Positions 27,027-35,894 of a stretch of 64,000 bases of DNA are shown here, one piece after another. Under the pieces are notes generated by a model, which saw only the letters and a list, made by a program, of their open reading frames with translations, had not been told where the DNA came from and made no database searches. Source of the DNA: Methylocystis sp. ATCC 49242 (GTDB lineage Bacteria; Pseudomonadota; Alphaproteobacteria; Rhizobiales; Beijerinckiaceae); NCBI RefSeq assembly GCF_000188155.2, contig NZ_KE124774.1, positions 2,176,356 through 2,240,355 on the forward strand. Reading direction: 5' to 3'. The position numbers and the translations under genes were made by a program. Numbering within the stretch: the stretch's first letter is position 1; every line of letters starts with the position of its first letter.

Positions 27027-30000
27027 ATGAATGTTACGAAGCTTTTTTCCGTTGAAAATTGGCACGCGCTCGAATTTCAGGAAGCGCTGAGCCGTCTCGA
27101 CAGCGATCCCTCGCGCGGCCTTTCGTCGGAGGAGGCGGTCAGGCGGCTCGGCGAATATGGGCCCAACCGCCTGCCGGAGGGCGCGAAGCGCGGCCCACTG
27201 ATGCGGTTCCTGCATCAGTTCGACAATATACTCGTCTATGTTCTGCTCGCCGCCGGCTTTGTAAAGCTTATGCTTGGCCTTTGGCTCGACGCGTCGATCA
27301 TCACGGGCGTCGTCGTCATAAACGCCCTGCTCGGGTTCCTCCAGGAGGGGAAAGCGGAAAAGGCGCTGGAGTCGATCCGCAACATGTTGTCGGCGGACGC
27401 GCGCGCCCTGCGCGACGGAGAGCCCCGCGTGGTCGCAGCCGAGAACCTCGTTCCCGGCGATATCGTGCTCATGGAGTCGGGCGATCGCGTCCCCGCGGAT
27501 CTGAGGTTGATCGACGTCAAGAATCTTCGCGCCGACGAAGCTGCTCTGACAGGCGAATCCGTGCCTGCGGACAAATCGACTGACGTTGTTCCAGAGAACT
27601 CTACCGTCGGCGACCGCGCCGACATGGCGTTTTCCGGAACTCTGATCGTGTCCGGACGCGCTGCCGGGGTGGTCGTTGCGACGGGCGCGCAAACGGAACT
27701 CGGCCGCATCAACCAGATGCTCGCCGCCGTCGATGCGCTCGAAACGCCCTTGCTTCGGCAGATCGAGGATTTCGGCCACACCATCGCGAAAGTGATCGGT
27801 TTCGTGAGCGTCATCGTCTTCGCCTATGGCCGCTGGGTTCGCGATCTTCCCTTCGTCGACGCCTTCCAGGCTGTCGTCGGCATTGCGGTCTCCGTCATTC
27901 CGGAAGGCCTGCCCGCGCTGATCACGATCACGCTCGCGATCGGCGTGCAGCGCATGGCGCAGCGCCACGCGATCATCCGCCGTCTGCCGGCGGTCGAAAC
28001 CCTGGGATCGGTTTCGCGCATCTGCTCCGACAAGACGGGCACGCTGACCCTGATGGAGATGATGGTCGCTTCGGCCATTACGGCCGACGCCGCCTACCGC
28101 GTAACTGGCGACGGCTATGCGAGCGAAGGTCAAATTCTACTCGATGGCCAACCCGCCGCCGGCGCCGCTGCGCTGCGCCACATGGGAATCGTTTCGGCGC
28201 TGTGCAACGATTCCGAACTGCGCGCAATTGACAATGTCTGGAAGGTGGAAGGGGACCCAACAGAGGCGGCGCTTTATCCATTTGCGACCAAACTTGGATT
28301 GGATCGCGCCGGCGAACGGCGGAAGCTTCGTCGAATCGACGCCATCCCCTTCGAGTCCGAGCATAAATTCATGGCGACCCTGCATGAGGAGCAGGGCGGC
28401 GAACGCCTCCTGCTCGTCAAGGGCGCGCCGGAAGTTATCCTCGCCCATTGCGACCGTGAGGAGGCAGAAAAAGGTTTCGAGCTGCTGCGGCGCGACTATT
28501 GGGACGCCGCCGCCGATCGACTCGCAGCGCAGGGCGAACGCGTGCTCGCCCTTGCCGGTCTGCGCAACCCGCCCGTCGGGAAAGCCAGTCTCGGCCCGGA
28601 GGACTTGCCCGGGAGTCTCGTTCTGTACGGCCTTGTCGGACTTATGGATCCGCCGCGCAAGGAAGCCGTGGAAGCGGTCGCCGAATGCCATAACGGCGGC
28701 ATCCGCGTGACGATGATTACCGGCGACCACAAGATTACAGCCGCGGCGATCGCCAAAATGCTCGGCATTGGCGATGGAAAGACGGCGGTTGCGGGGACCG
28801 AAATCGAAGCCATGAACGACGGGGAGTTGCAGGAGTCCGTCGAGAATGTCGACGTTTTCGCGCGCGCCAGCCCCGAACATAAATTGCGTCTTGTGAAAGC
28901 CATTCAGGCCAATGGCCAGGTGGTGGCGATGACGGGCGATGGCGTCAACGACGCGCCGGCGCTCAAGCGCGCCGACATCGGCGTCGCCATGGGGATCAAG
29001 GGCACGGAAGTCACCAAGGAGGCGGCGGCGATGGTGCTCGCGGACGACAATTTTGCGTCGATCACCGCAGCTGTGCGCGAGGGCAGGACGGTTTACAACA
29101 ATATCGAAAAAGCGCTTCTCTTCATGCTTCCAACCAATGTCGCGCAAGCGCTCGTCATTCTTGTCGCGATCGTCGCCGGTTTCATGCTCCCGATCACGGC
29201 GCCCCAGATCCTTTGGGTCAATATGGTGACGTCCGTCGCGCTCGGGCTTGTGATCTCCTTCGAACCTCACGAACTCGACGTCATGCGACGGGCGCCGCGC
29301 GCTGTTTCTCGACCGATACTCGACGCATTTGCAGTTTGGAGGGTGGTCTTTGTCGGCGTGGCGTTGCTCATCCTCACGCTCGTCGCCTTTTTCTGGATGA
29401 AAGCCGCCGACGCGCCGGACGAACTGGCGCGGACGGTTGCGGTCAACACATTGGTTGTGGGTCAGATTTTCTATCTGCTCAACAGCCGGTTCAAGACCGA
29501 TTCCTCTCTCTCCATCGCAGCGCATCTCGGCAATCGCTACCTGCCGCTCGGAATCGCCGCGGTCGTCGTGTTGCAGCTTCTTTTCACCTACGCGCCGCCG
29601 TTGCAGGGTCTCTTCGGCACGCAAGCCATCCCGATGAATATCTGGCCATGGCTGTTCCTCGGCGGTTTTGTTTTCTTCCTCGTCGTCGAGGCGGAGAAGT
29701 TCTTCGTGCGCAGATTCGGTCTCATCGGCGCTCGCGGCGAAAGGCGCTCGGCAAAAGATCATCTGGCGTCGCCAGCGCTGGCGACCCCTTCTCGCGCCGT
29801 CGTCTCCGATTTCGGGAAATGGCAGGCGCTGCTCGGCGTCCTTGCGGTGGCGGCGTTGATTGCGGGTGAAATTTTCGTGTTCTGGCGCGGCGGGCAAGAT
29901 CAGCAGCTGCTGTCCGGCCCGAACCTCGATGATCGTCCCTCCCGGATATCCGCCGCCAGCAGCCCGGACACGCGTGCGCCTGTGGAAGTCTTCGCACCCA

Positions 30001-30503
30001 TTTCGGGCAAGATCATCGCCGTTCTTTGTGAAAAGGGCGCCGCGGTGACGGCGGGCCGCGTCTGCGTCAGGCTTGATCCAACTCCCTTTGAGGAAGCCGT
30101 CGCGCGCGAGAAAGACGCGCTTGCCGCGGCTTTGCAGCGCCAACAAGCGAGCGCGTCCGCCGCCGCGGCGGCGACTAAGGACCTTGAGCGCAAGCAGCGC
30201 GCGCAAGGTCGAGGCGCCCCACGCCCGGCGACAGAGAAGGCCCGCGCCGTGCTGGAACGCGCCACGGCGCGCGCCGAGGCCGACAAGGCGGCCGTCGAAC
30301 GGGCGCGTGCCGCTTTGGCGAGCGCGGAAGCGGCGCTCGCGCAGGTCGACATTGCAGCCCCTGTCACTGGCGCCGTCGTCTCGGCGGCGAGCGTCGGCGA
30401 GACGGTCGAGGCAGGAAAGCCCCCCGCGGCGTTCTCTATCGCGCCCGAAGCCGCGCAGGAGATTGATGAGAATTCAGGCTCTAGCGAGCCCGCCGACCCG
30501 TAA
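27027..30503 (+). CDS. P2-type cation ATPase fused to an HlyD-like membrane-fusion domain
   Basis: An 1158-residue protein. Residues 1-900 are a complete P2-type ATPase: cation-ATPase N domain, EALTGES-type actuator loop (ALTGESVPAD, about 173), PEGL in helix 4, phosphorylation site DKTGTLT (Asp335), KGAPE nucleotide-binding loop, TGD, and GDGVNDAP (Asp638), then the C-terminal helices. It resembles PacL/SERCA-like Ca2+ or Na+/K+-type pumps; specificity is uncertain. Unusually, an eleventh hydrophobic segment (about 931-953) is followed by a biotinyl-lipoyl-like half motif (VFAPISGKIIAVLCEKGA, about 985), an Ala/Arg-rich coiled coil (about 1020-1105) and a closing VDIAAPVTGAVVSAASVG half motif. 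That is the layout of an HlyD/MFP adaptor, and it should be periplasmic. Start 27027 has GGAG nine bases upstream. Confidence 0.88.
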   Translation: MNVTKLFSVENWHALEFQEALSRLDSDPSRGLSSEEAVRRLGEYGPNRLPEGAKRGPLMRFLHQFDNILVYVLLAAGFVKLMLGLWLDASIITGVVVINALLGFLQEGKAEKALESIRNMLSADARALRDGEPRVVAAENLVPGDIVLMESGDRVPADLRLIDVKNLRADEAALTGESVPADKSTDVVPENSTVGDRADMAFSGTLIVSGRAAGVVVATGAQTELGRINQMLAAVDALETPLLRQIEDFGHTIAKVIGFVSVIVFAYGRWVRDLPFVDAFQAVVGIAVSVIPEGLPALITITLAIGVQRMAQRHAIIRRLPAVETLGSVSRICSDKTGTLTLMEMMVASAITADAAYRVTGDGYASEGQILLDGQPAAGAAALRHMGIVSALCNDSELRAIDNVWKVEGDPTEAALYPFATKLGLDRAGERRKLRRIDAIPFESEHKFMATLHEEQGGERLLLVKGAPEVILAHCDREEAEKGFELLRRDYWDAAADRLAAQGERVLALAGLRNPPVGKASLGPEDLPGSLVLYGLVGLMDPPRKEAVEAVAECHNGGIRVTMITGDHKITAAAIAKMLGIGDGKTAVAGTEIEAMNDGELQESVENVDVFARASPEHKLRLVKAIQANGQVVAMTGDGVNDAPALKRADIGVAMGIKGTEVTKEAAAMVLADDNFASITAAVREGRTVYNNIEKALLFMLPTNVAQALVILVAIVAGFMLPITAPQILWVNMVTSVALGLVISFEPHELDVMRRAPRAVSRPILDAFAVWRVVFVGVALLILTLVAFFWMKAADAPDELARTVAVNTLVVGQIFYLLNSRFKTDSSLSIAAHLGNRYLPLGIAAVVVLQLLFTYAPPLQGLFGTQAIPMNIWPWLFLGGFVFFLVVEAEKFFVRRFGLIGARGERRSAKDHLASPALATPSRAVVSDFGKWQALLGVLAVAALIAGEIFVFWRGGQDQQLLSGPNLDDRPSRISAASSPDTRAPVEVFAPISGKIIAVLCEKGAAVTAGRVCVRLDPTPFEEAVAREKDALAAALQRQQASASAAAAATKDLERKQRAQGRGAPRPATEKARAVLERATARAEADKAAVERARAALASAEAALAQVDIAAPVTGAVVSAASVGETVEAGKPPAAFSIAPEAAQEIDENSGSSEPADP

Positions 30504-30569
30504 AGGTGTTTTCGAGGGTCGGAATCTCAAAGCGTAACGGCTTCTGTTCTATCTGAAAGGTGCTGGGAA

Positions 30570-31118
30570 ATGACCGATATCAACTCCTCCGACCTCACGC
30601 CGGCAACGCGGCCGAGGGGGATCATGCCATGGCTCCGCGCGCGCTTGCCATATTTCGTCGTCCTGGTCATGGCGCTCGTGGGGGTGGCTTACACCAGCAT
30701 GTCGGGAACCCCGCTGTATGGATATTGGGAAGTCCTCGCCGTCGCCATCGGTCTCGCCTGTATCGCCACTGGCTGGCGCAAGACGGCTGACAAAGCCGCG
30801 CGCAAACAACTCATCGTGACGCAATCCCTGCATTGGCTCGCGTTCCTGATCGCGATGAGCATTTTGATGTTTCCTTCAGTCAATACGTTCCTCAACGGCC
30901 CAGCGACCGGTCTCGCGCTCATGTTGCTGCTCGCGCTGGGGACGTTCGTTGCGGGCGTCCATGTTTCCGCGGAAATCGCCGTCCTCGGGATCCTGCTTGC
31001 GCTCACCGTGCCGGCGATAGCCTGGCTCAAACAGACGGCCTTGATTCTGTTCCTTATCGCCCTCGTCATCGGCGGGGTCGTCGTGGCTTTTCGACCAGAG
31101 CGAGCCAACGGCGCGTGA
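30570..31118 (+). CDS. Polytopic membrane protein of unknown function
   Basis: A 182-residue protein with a short polar N-terminus and about five or six transmembrane helices (LPYFVVLVMALVGVAYTSM near 26-44; EVLAVAIGLACIATGW; LHWLAFLIAMSILMFP; ATGLALMLLLALGTFV; AEIAVLGILLALTVPAIAW; TALILFLIALVIGGVVVAF). I do not recognise a named family. It starts 66 bases after the ATPase-HlyD fusion gene on the same strand and may belong to its operon. It would be a natural place to look for an accessory subunit. It ends just before the IS-related hairpin region. Confidence 0.7.
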   Translation: MTDINSSDLTPATRPRGIMPWLRARLPYFVVLVMALVGVAYTSMSGTPLYGYWEVLAVAIGLACIATGWRKTADKAARKQLIVTQSLHWLAFLIAMSILMFPSVNTFLNGPATGLALMLLLALGTFVAGVHVSAEIAVLGILLALTVPAIAWLKQTALILFLIALVIGGVVVAFRPERANGA

Positions 31119-31131
31119 GGGCCATGAACTG

Positions 31132-31189
31132 ATGTGGATGCCCTCTCCGCCCAGCGTCGTAAGATGCTGGGCGGAGAGGGCATCCACAT
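31132..31189. repeat. Perfect 24-bp inverted repeat related to IS-A ends
   Basis: Positions 31132-31155 and 31166-31189 are perfect reverse complements (24 bases each) around a ten-base loop, GTCGTAAGAT. Each arm contains a variant of the IS-A end (GGCGGAGAGGGCATCCAC) and is preceded by TGAACTG. No transposase adjoins it. Probably a scar, a solo end or a preferred target for this IS family. Confidence 0.75.
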
Positions 31190-31350
31190 AGGGCAATCGC
31201 GGGAGCGAGTCGCCCCCGGCAATGCCGATACTGCATTGTGGTGGCTGTTCTCGGATAAGATCGAACACGGGCTGACGACCCCGCACCGTGCCCAAGCATC
31301 TGACGGAGAGCAGCCTGAACTGATGGGGTGGATGTATATGGACCCCGCCC

Positions 31351-31620
31351 GATTGCAACGGCTTTGACAGTTCCGACTTTCGGTCACAACTGCTGACGTA
31401 TATCCGGCTTCATGATGCGGCCGAAAAAGTTCTTGCCGCGAGCCTCGATGGATTTTCGCGCGCTTCCACCTCAATGCCCCCAAGGCATTGGCTCTCGCCA
31501 TGCCGGTCCACACATCAGGTTCGGGAATCGACGGAGTGACCGTTTCGCCATCACTGCCAATCGTTGCAATTGCTGGTGGGAATCTCGTTGGTTGTCTGTT
31601 TCCCGGATGCTTAGCTGCGG
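31351..31620 (-). other. Non-coding 3' end of IS-B (candidate bridge-RNA region)
   Basis: About 270 bases between the IS-B transposase stop and its terminal repeat contain no gene. In IS1111-group elements the bridge RNA is encoded downstream of the transposase, so this is the expected place. No structure was computed; the identification rests on position only. Confidence 0.35.
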
Positions 31621-32270
31621 TTAGGCCGAGCTGACGGTTAGACGCTGATCGTAGCTCATGCCGCTGGCGAGCAAGCTCCATGCGATCCGCGCGTTCTTGT
31701 TGGCGAGCGCGACGGCGACGACATTTGGATGATGGCGTTCGCGCGCTTTGAGCAGCCAAAGGCTTCTCGGATCCTGCTTCCCTCGTATCCGGCCCAAGGC
31801 GGCGCGTGCGCCGTGGATAAGCAAGGTACGAAGATATCGGTCGCCGCGTTTGCTGATGCCGAGCAGCCGCGATCGGCCGCCACTCGATCGTTGTCTCGGG
31901 ACAAGTCCGATCCATGCCGCGAACTGCCGTCCATTCTTGAAGCATTTTGCATCGCCAGCCGCTGCGACCAGCGCTGTCGCAGTAATAGGTCCAATTCCTT
32001 CGACCATGCCGAGGCGCTGACATGCTGCGCTTGTTCGATACAATTCCCGGATTTTGCGATCGTAAATTGCGACCCGCCTATCAAGGTCGATCAATTCCTC
32101 CCGCAATTCGCCGATCAACTCCCGAACAATGCTGTTCAGACCGTTGCTTTCCTCGTCGACGATCCGCGGCAAAGCGCGCCGAAGATTGCCGATGGTCTGC
32201 GCAATAACGACGCCGTGCTCGCCGAGTAGGCCGCGGATCTGGTTCACAAGTCTAACCCTATTGGCGACTA

Positions 32271-33135
32271 GAGGGTGTTATGCACCTTGGATCATGAAAT
32301 CTGCTGCGCGCTTGAGCATGAGACATGCGAAGGCGACGACGTGGAGTCCTGCGAGGGTCTGAGCATAGCGCTCGTAGTCTTTGACGAGCCGCCTGCATCG
32401 CGTCGCCCAGGCGAATGAACGCTCGACCACCCAGCGCTTGGGCAGCAACACGAAGCCTTTTTTGGCCTCGGCGAGTTTGACGACGCAAAGCTCGGCGCCC
32501 TGCGCCTTTGCGGCCTCGGACGCCTTTTCGCCGGTGTAGCCCTGATCGACATAAACGAGTTCGACGCTTTCGCCTGTCACATCCTGCACGGCTGCGATGA
32601 GCTTGCCGACCTCGGCGCGGTCATCGACATTCGCCGGCGTGACATGCAACGCCAGCAAATGGCCCAATGTGTCGACTGCCATGTGCAGCTTCGAGCCGCG
32701 CTTTCGCTTCGCGCCGTCATAGCCCGCTCGTGGGCCGCTCTCAGGGGTCGAGCGCAAGGTGCGGCTGTCGATGATCGCCGCCGTCGGCTCCGCCGCCCGC
32801 CCGGAAGCGACGCGCAACTGGGCGCGCAGATCCTGCGCAAGCGCCTCGAACACGCCCGCCGACAGCCAGCGCTGCGATTGCTGATACACGGCGAACCATG
32901 GCGGCAGATCGTTGGGCATGGCGCGCCAGGCGATGCCGTAGCGCAGCACGTAACGCAGGCCGTTGAACAGCTCGCGCAGCGAATGTTGACGCTGCGGCGC
33001 GCCTTCGTCCATGAGCGTCAGATAAGGCGCAACCAGCGACCATTCTTCGTCGCTGACGTCAGACGGATAAGGTTTGCGAATCGGAGACATCCGATTCTAC
33101 TAAGACAATCAATCACCAAAGTACATAACACCCTC
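32271..33135 (-). mobile_element. IS5-family insertion sequence (865 bp) in the IS-B transposase
   Basis: Inverted ends GAGGGTGTTATGCACCTT (32271) and GAGGGTGTTATGTACTTT (complement at 33135) are flanked by TA on both sides, consistent with a 2-bp target duplication as in the IS427/IS1031-like groups of the IS5 family. The transposase stop codon lies inside the left terminal repeat. The single intact gene suggests a recent, possibly active insertion. Confidence 0.85.
32278..33090 (-). CDS. IS5-family transposase
   Basis: A 270-residue DDE transposase in one uninterrupted frame. The N-terminal DUF4096-like part reads YPSDVSDEEWSLVAPYLTL and LRYVLRYGIAWRAMPNDLPP. Catalytic residues are visible as D in AAIIDSRTLRS, D in LVYVDQGYTGE and E in RWVVERSFAW, followed by the R-K/Y region VKDYER. 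It is complete and should be functional. Some IS5 relatives split this protein by a frameshift; this one does not. It lies inside the IS-B transposase gene on the same strand. Confidence 0.9.
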   Translation of the reverse strand: MSPIRKPYPSDVSDEEWSLVAPYLTLMDEGAPQRQHSLRELFNGLRYVLRYGIAWRAMPNDLPPWFAVYQQSQRWLSAGVFEALAQDLRAQLRVASGRAAEPTAAIIDSRTLRSTPESGPRAGYDGAKRKRGSKLHMAVDTLGHLLALHVTPANVDDRAEVGKLIAAVQDVTGESVELVYVDQGYTGEKASEAAKAQGAELCVVKLAEAKKGFVLLPKRWVVERSFAWATRCRRLVKDYERYAQTLAGLHVVAFACLMLKRAADFMIQGA

Positions 33136-33583
33136 TAGACGACTGCGAATCCGATGAATAGCCTGGATCGCCAGCTGTTCGGCGGATTTGACCGGAACGA
33201 ACCGCATGTTCGGACGGCCGACTGCTTCACAGATCGCCTCGGCGTCATTCCGATCATTCTTGTTGGATTTTACGTATGGCGTGACGAACTGCGGGCTGAT
33301 CAATCGAACGTCATGCCCAAGCTCGGAGAACGTCTTGGCCCAATAATGCGCGCCGTTCGAGGCTTCCATTCCAACAATGCAGGGCGGAAGATTCGCGAAG
33401 AAGAGCGCAACGGCCGGGCGGCGTAAAGTCTTACGCAAAACGACTTTGCCGCGTTCGTCAACACCGTGAAGATGGAAAACATATTTCGCGAGATCGAGGC
33501 CGATACGGACGATGTGCATGGTCGTCTCCTGCTCTGCGAGTGACAGTTCGACATCCCAGCCTAGGCCAAGGGCGGGGTCCATA

Positions 33584-33884
33584 CCATTGCCCCCGTTTTG
33601 GCAAGGTGATTCTTCGGCGACATTTCAGCGCGGCGCTTCTATCGGTCGTGTGTCAGGCCTCTTGACGTGGCCTGCTTTGCGCCACGGGCCGGCATGCCGT
33701 TCGAAGAACAGGGTCCACATCGGTTCAGAGAGCTTGGTTGGCTCGAGCCCCGGGACCGGCTTTCCCCATTCTGAACATTGAAGTCCTTGCCGCATATGTC
33801 GTCGGTCGATCTCCTCGCCGGAACCGGCGCTACGCCGGCCCTGTCAGCGCTTTTCCGCTTCGCGCCCGGTTGGGCTTTCGCGGA
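33584..33884 (-). other. Non-coding 3' end of IS-A (candidate bridge-RNA region)
   Basis: About 300 bases follow the IS-A transposase stop and hold no gene. Several short G+C-rich inverted segments are visible, for example CGCCGGAACCGGCG with GCTACGCCGGCC near 33820. By analogy with IS1111-group elements a bridge RNA that pairs with donor and target DNA would be encoded here. The far end of this region has been separated from the IS-A terminus by IS-B. Confidence 0.4.
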
Positions 33885-34898
33885 TCACGCCATTCGGTAA
33901 TTCTGTTCCCTGGTCATCATGGCCCAGATGATGCGCGCCATTTTGTTCGCGAGGGCGACGGCTGCGACCATCCTCGGCTTGCGGCCGAGAATGCGGCCAA
34001 GCCAATTGTCGGGCAATACGCCCTTGCGCACGATCCAGCGGATCCTGCTCATGGCGCCGACGATCAGCAACCGGCGGATATCGTTCTGCCCCATCTTGCT
34101 GACCGCCCCCAGTCGGGTTTTCCCGCCTGTCGAATGCTGGCGTGGCACAAGGCCGAGCCAGGCGGCGAAATTTCTGCCGCTCGAAAAAGCCCGCAAGTCC
34201 GGAGCGAAGGCGAGCACGGCTCCGGCGGTCACAGGGCCAACGTCCGGGACAGTGCAAAGACGCCGCATCTCGTCGTTTTCCTTCGTCGCTTTTTTGAGCC
34301 GCAGAGCCAGATCCTCGATCTTGGAAGTAATCGCTTCGATCTGATCGAGGAAGAGCTGGACGACGTCCCGCACTGCTTCTGGGACATCGACGCTTTCATC
34401 CTTCATCATGTCGACGAGTGACTTCAAATTCGCGGGGCCTTTCGCGACGACCAGTCCGAACTCCGCCAGGTGACCGCGAAGCGCGTTGATCAATTGCGTG
34501 CGTTGTCCGACGAAGCATTGATGGGCGCGGAAGGCGACGGCCCGCGCCTGATGTTCGGCGCTCTTGACCGCCACGCAATGCATGTTCGGCCGCAAAGCGG
34601 CCTCGGCGATCGCCGCAGCATCCGCGGCGTCATTCTTCTGACGCTTCACGAACGGCTTGACGTAGATCGGCGGGATCAGACGAACCTCGTGTCCACAAGC
34701 AACTCCCATTCGGCCCCAGTAATGGCTCGTCGCGCAGGCTTCCATCGCGACGATGCAGGGCGGCTGCGCCCGGAGGATTTGCTCGAGTTTCGAACGAGAC
34801 ACGGTCCGATTGAACAGAACCGCCCCACCGCGATCCGTCCCGCAAAGCTGAAAACTGCGTTTCGCCAAATCGATCGCCAAAACATGAACTTCAGACAT
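33885..34898 (-). CDS. IS110-family transposase of IS-A (intact)
   Basis: A 337-residue transposase. The N-terminal RuvC-like DEDD domain reads VLAIDLAKRSFQLCGTDRGG, IVAMEACATSHYWGRMG and KNDAADAAAIAEAALRPNM. The C-terminal Tnp_20 domain reads VPDVGPVTAGAVLAFAPDL and FAAWLGLVPRQHSTGGKTRL, with the catalytic serine expected in this half. GGAGGAC lies just upstream of the ATG at 34898; a longer frame to 34949 has no such site. These enzymes recombine circular IS DNA into a target specified by a bridge RNA. It is the only uninterrupted IS110-type transposase gene in the window. Confidence 0.9.
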   Translation of the reverse strand: MSEVHVLAIDLAKRSFQLCGTDRGGAVLFNRTVSRSKLEQILRAQPPCIVAMEACATSHYWGRMGVACGHEVRLIPPIYVKPFVKRQKNDAADAAAIAEAALRPNMHCVAVKSAEHQARAVAFRAHQCFVGQRTQLINALRGHLAEFGLVVAKGPANLKSLVDMMKDESVDVPEAVRDVVQLFLDQIEAITSKIEDLALRLKKATKENDEMRRLCTVPDVGPVTAGAVLAFAPDLRAFSSGRNFAAWLGLVPRQHSTGGKTRLGAVSKMGQNDIRRLLIVGAMSRIRWIVRKGVLPDNWLGRILGRKPRMVAAVALANKMARIIWAMMTREQNYRMA

Positions 34899-34985
34899 AT
34901 GCACGTCCTCCATAACTGCGCCTCCCGGCGCCGACCCAGCATCACACAATGCTGGGTGGAGGGGGCATCCACCCCATCAGTTCAG

Positions 34986-35894
34986 GATGAACGGCGGTCG
35001 TGTCCTTCGCGACGCCGCTAGCGAAAAATGTGACGAGACTGCATCTGGCTCGTTCGAGCCAGGCTTTGAGTTCGGATTAAGTTTTCTTGCGGATCATCAA
35101 ATGTAAAACAGCGACGACGGTGCGCGCATCGACGACGCGAACTTACCGACCTGCCAACGGCAGATCCGACAAACGCCGAAGATAACGGCTATGGACGCAC
35201 GTGGCGATCACGTCGCAGTCCGGGCGCCGACTCGCCTTACTCGCGGGGTGAACCGTGAGCACAATCATCGCGCCATCACCGGCGTGTACGCGGCGGCGCT
35301 CTCAACATGAAATCCACGCGGCGCAAAATCCGAAGGGCGAAGCGTGCGACCCATGCTGAGCAGCCAACCTCGCACACAAAAACGCGACTTGTTTGCACAC
35401 TTCGCTGAATTTTGAAAAGGCGATAGACGTCGGAGAGATACGATCTTCCCGGCTCATGTCGAGATCATCCATCATGACGGCTCGCCGCGGAACATGGAAA
35501 AGTCGGGCATGACCAAAGGTTTCCAAGCCAAATCTCCGCGCTTCAACCTTCCCTCATCAGCTCAGCTCTGTTTGCTGGAACGCTGAGAATTTATCAACGA
35601 AGCATTTTCCGCAGCGTTGACGCGGGCGAACTGAAGCGTGCATTGGCAAGGTCGGCATGTCGCGGCGCGCGAAAGCCCGGCTCAATGCATTTCATAGCTC
35701 CCTGGTCGCTCCGCAAATGTTGACGTCCCTTGAGGCGCGGCTTGCGATATGAGTTGACCGTGGACATCCTGCGATAACCATGCACGACATCGTTCCCGCA
35801 ATGCATTTGCAGTTGCGACGCCCGGTCGAAAACATTGTGAAGCGAGAGCGCTCGAGTAACGCGGCGGGCAATTGCCTTCAACGACTGTCGCGGC
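34986..35894. other. Gene-poor stretch right of IS-A
   Basis: About 900 bases with only short, mutually overlapping frames that lack Shine-Dalgarno sites or family motifs. No RNA gene, array or recognisable IS piece is visible. It may be decayed sequence between the IS cluster and the MucR gene. Confidence 0.45.

Larger units (their letters stand above)
31621..33519 (-). pseudogene. IS110-family transposase of IS-B, split by an IS5-family insertion
   Basis: The N-terminal half (33519-33136) is a DEDD domain: IGLDLAKYVFHLHGVDERGK, GMEASNGAHYWAKTF and NKNDRNDAEAICEAV. The C-terminal half (32270-31621) contains the Tnp_20 domain (GIGPITATALVAAAG, GRQFAAWIGLVPRQ). Removing 32271-33135 plus one copy of TA restores the frame exactly, ...RSR-LVANRVRLVNQIRG..., so the gene was intact before insertion and could be restored by precise excision. 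AGGAGACGACC precedes the ATG at 33519. The interruption makes the present copy inactive. Confidence 0.85.
31337..33583 (-). mobile_element. IS-B: second IS110-family element, itself split by an IS5-family element
   Basis: Perfect 14-base inverted repeats TATGGACCCCGCCC (31337-31350) and GGGCGGGGTCCATA (33570-33583) bracket the split transposase. Subtracting the 865-base IS5-family element leaves about 1.38 kb, typical for the family. It lies inside IS-A. The exact tips may extend a base or two beyond the repeats. Confidence 0.72.
31315..34985 (-). mobile_element. IS-A: IS110-family (IS1111-like) element, interrupted by IS-B and IS5
   Basis: The element is bounded by perfect 20-base inverted repeats, CTGAACTGATGGGGTGGATG at 31315-31334 and its complement at 34966-34985. 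Removing the inserted IS-B (2247 bases) leaves about 1.42 kb, the normal size for an IS1111-type element. The transposase gene (33885-34898) is intact. A non-coding stretch of about 300 bases follows its 3' end. IS-B sits only a few bases inside the transposase-3' end of IS-A. A second copy of the right-hand end occurs at 1-32. Confidence 0.72.

Noticed and set aside
28137-30206. 689-codon open frame on the minus strand opposite the P-type ATPase gene
   Set aside because: It mirrors a clear ATPase gene, is rich in Arg/His/Asp as shadows of GC-rich genes are, and has no family motif.
31132-31189. Possible CRISPR repeat or terminator from the long palindrome
   Set aside because: There is no repeat-spacer periodicity and no U-tract. 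Similarity to IS-A ends explains it better.
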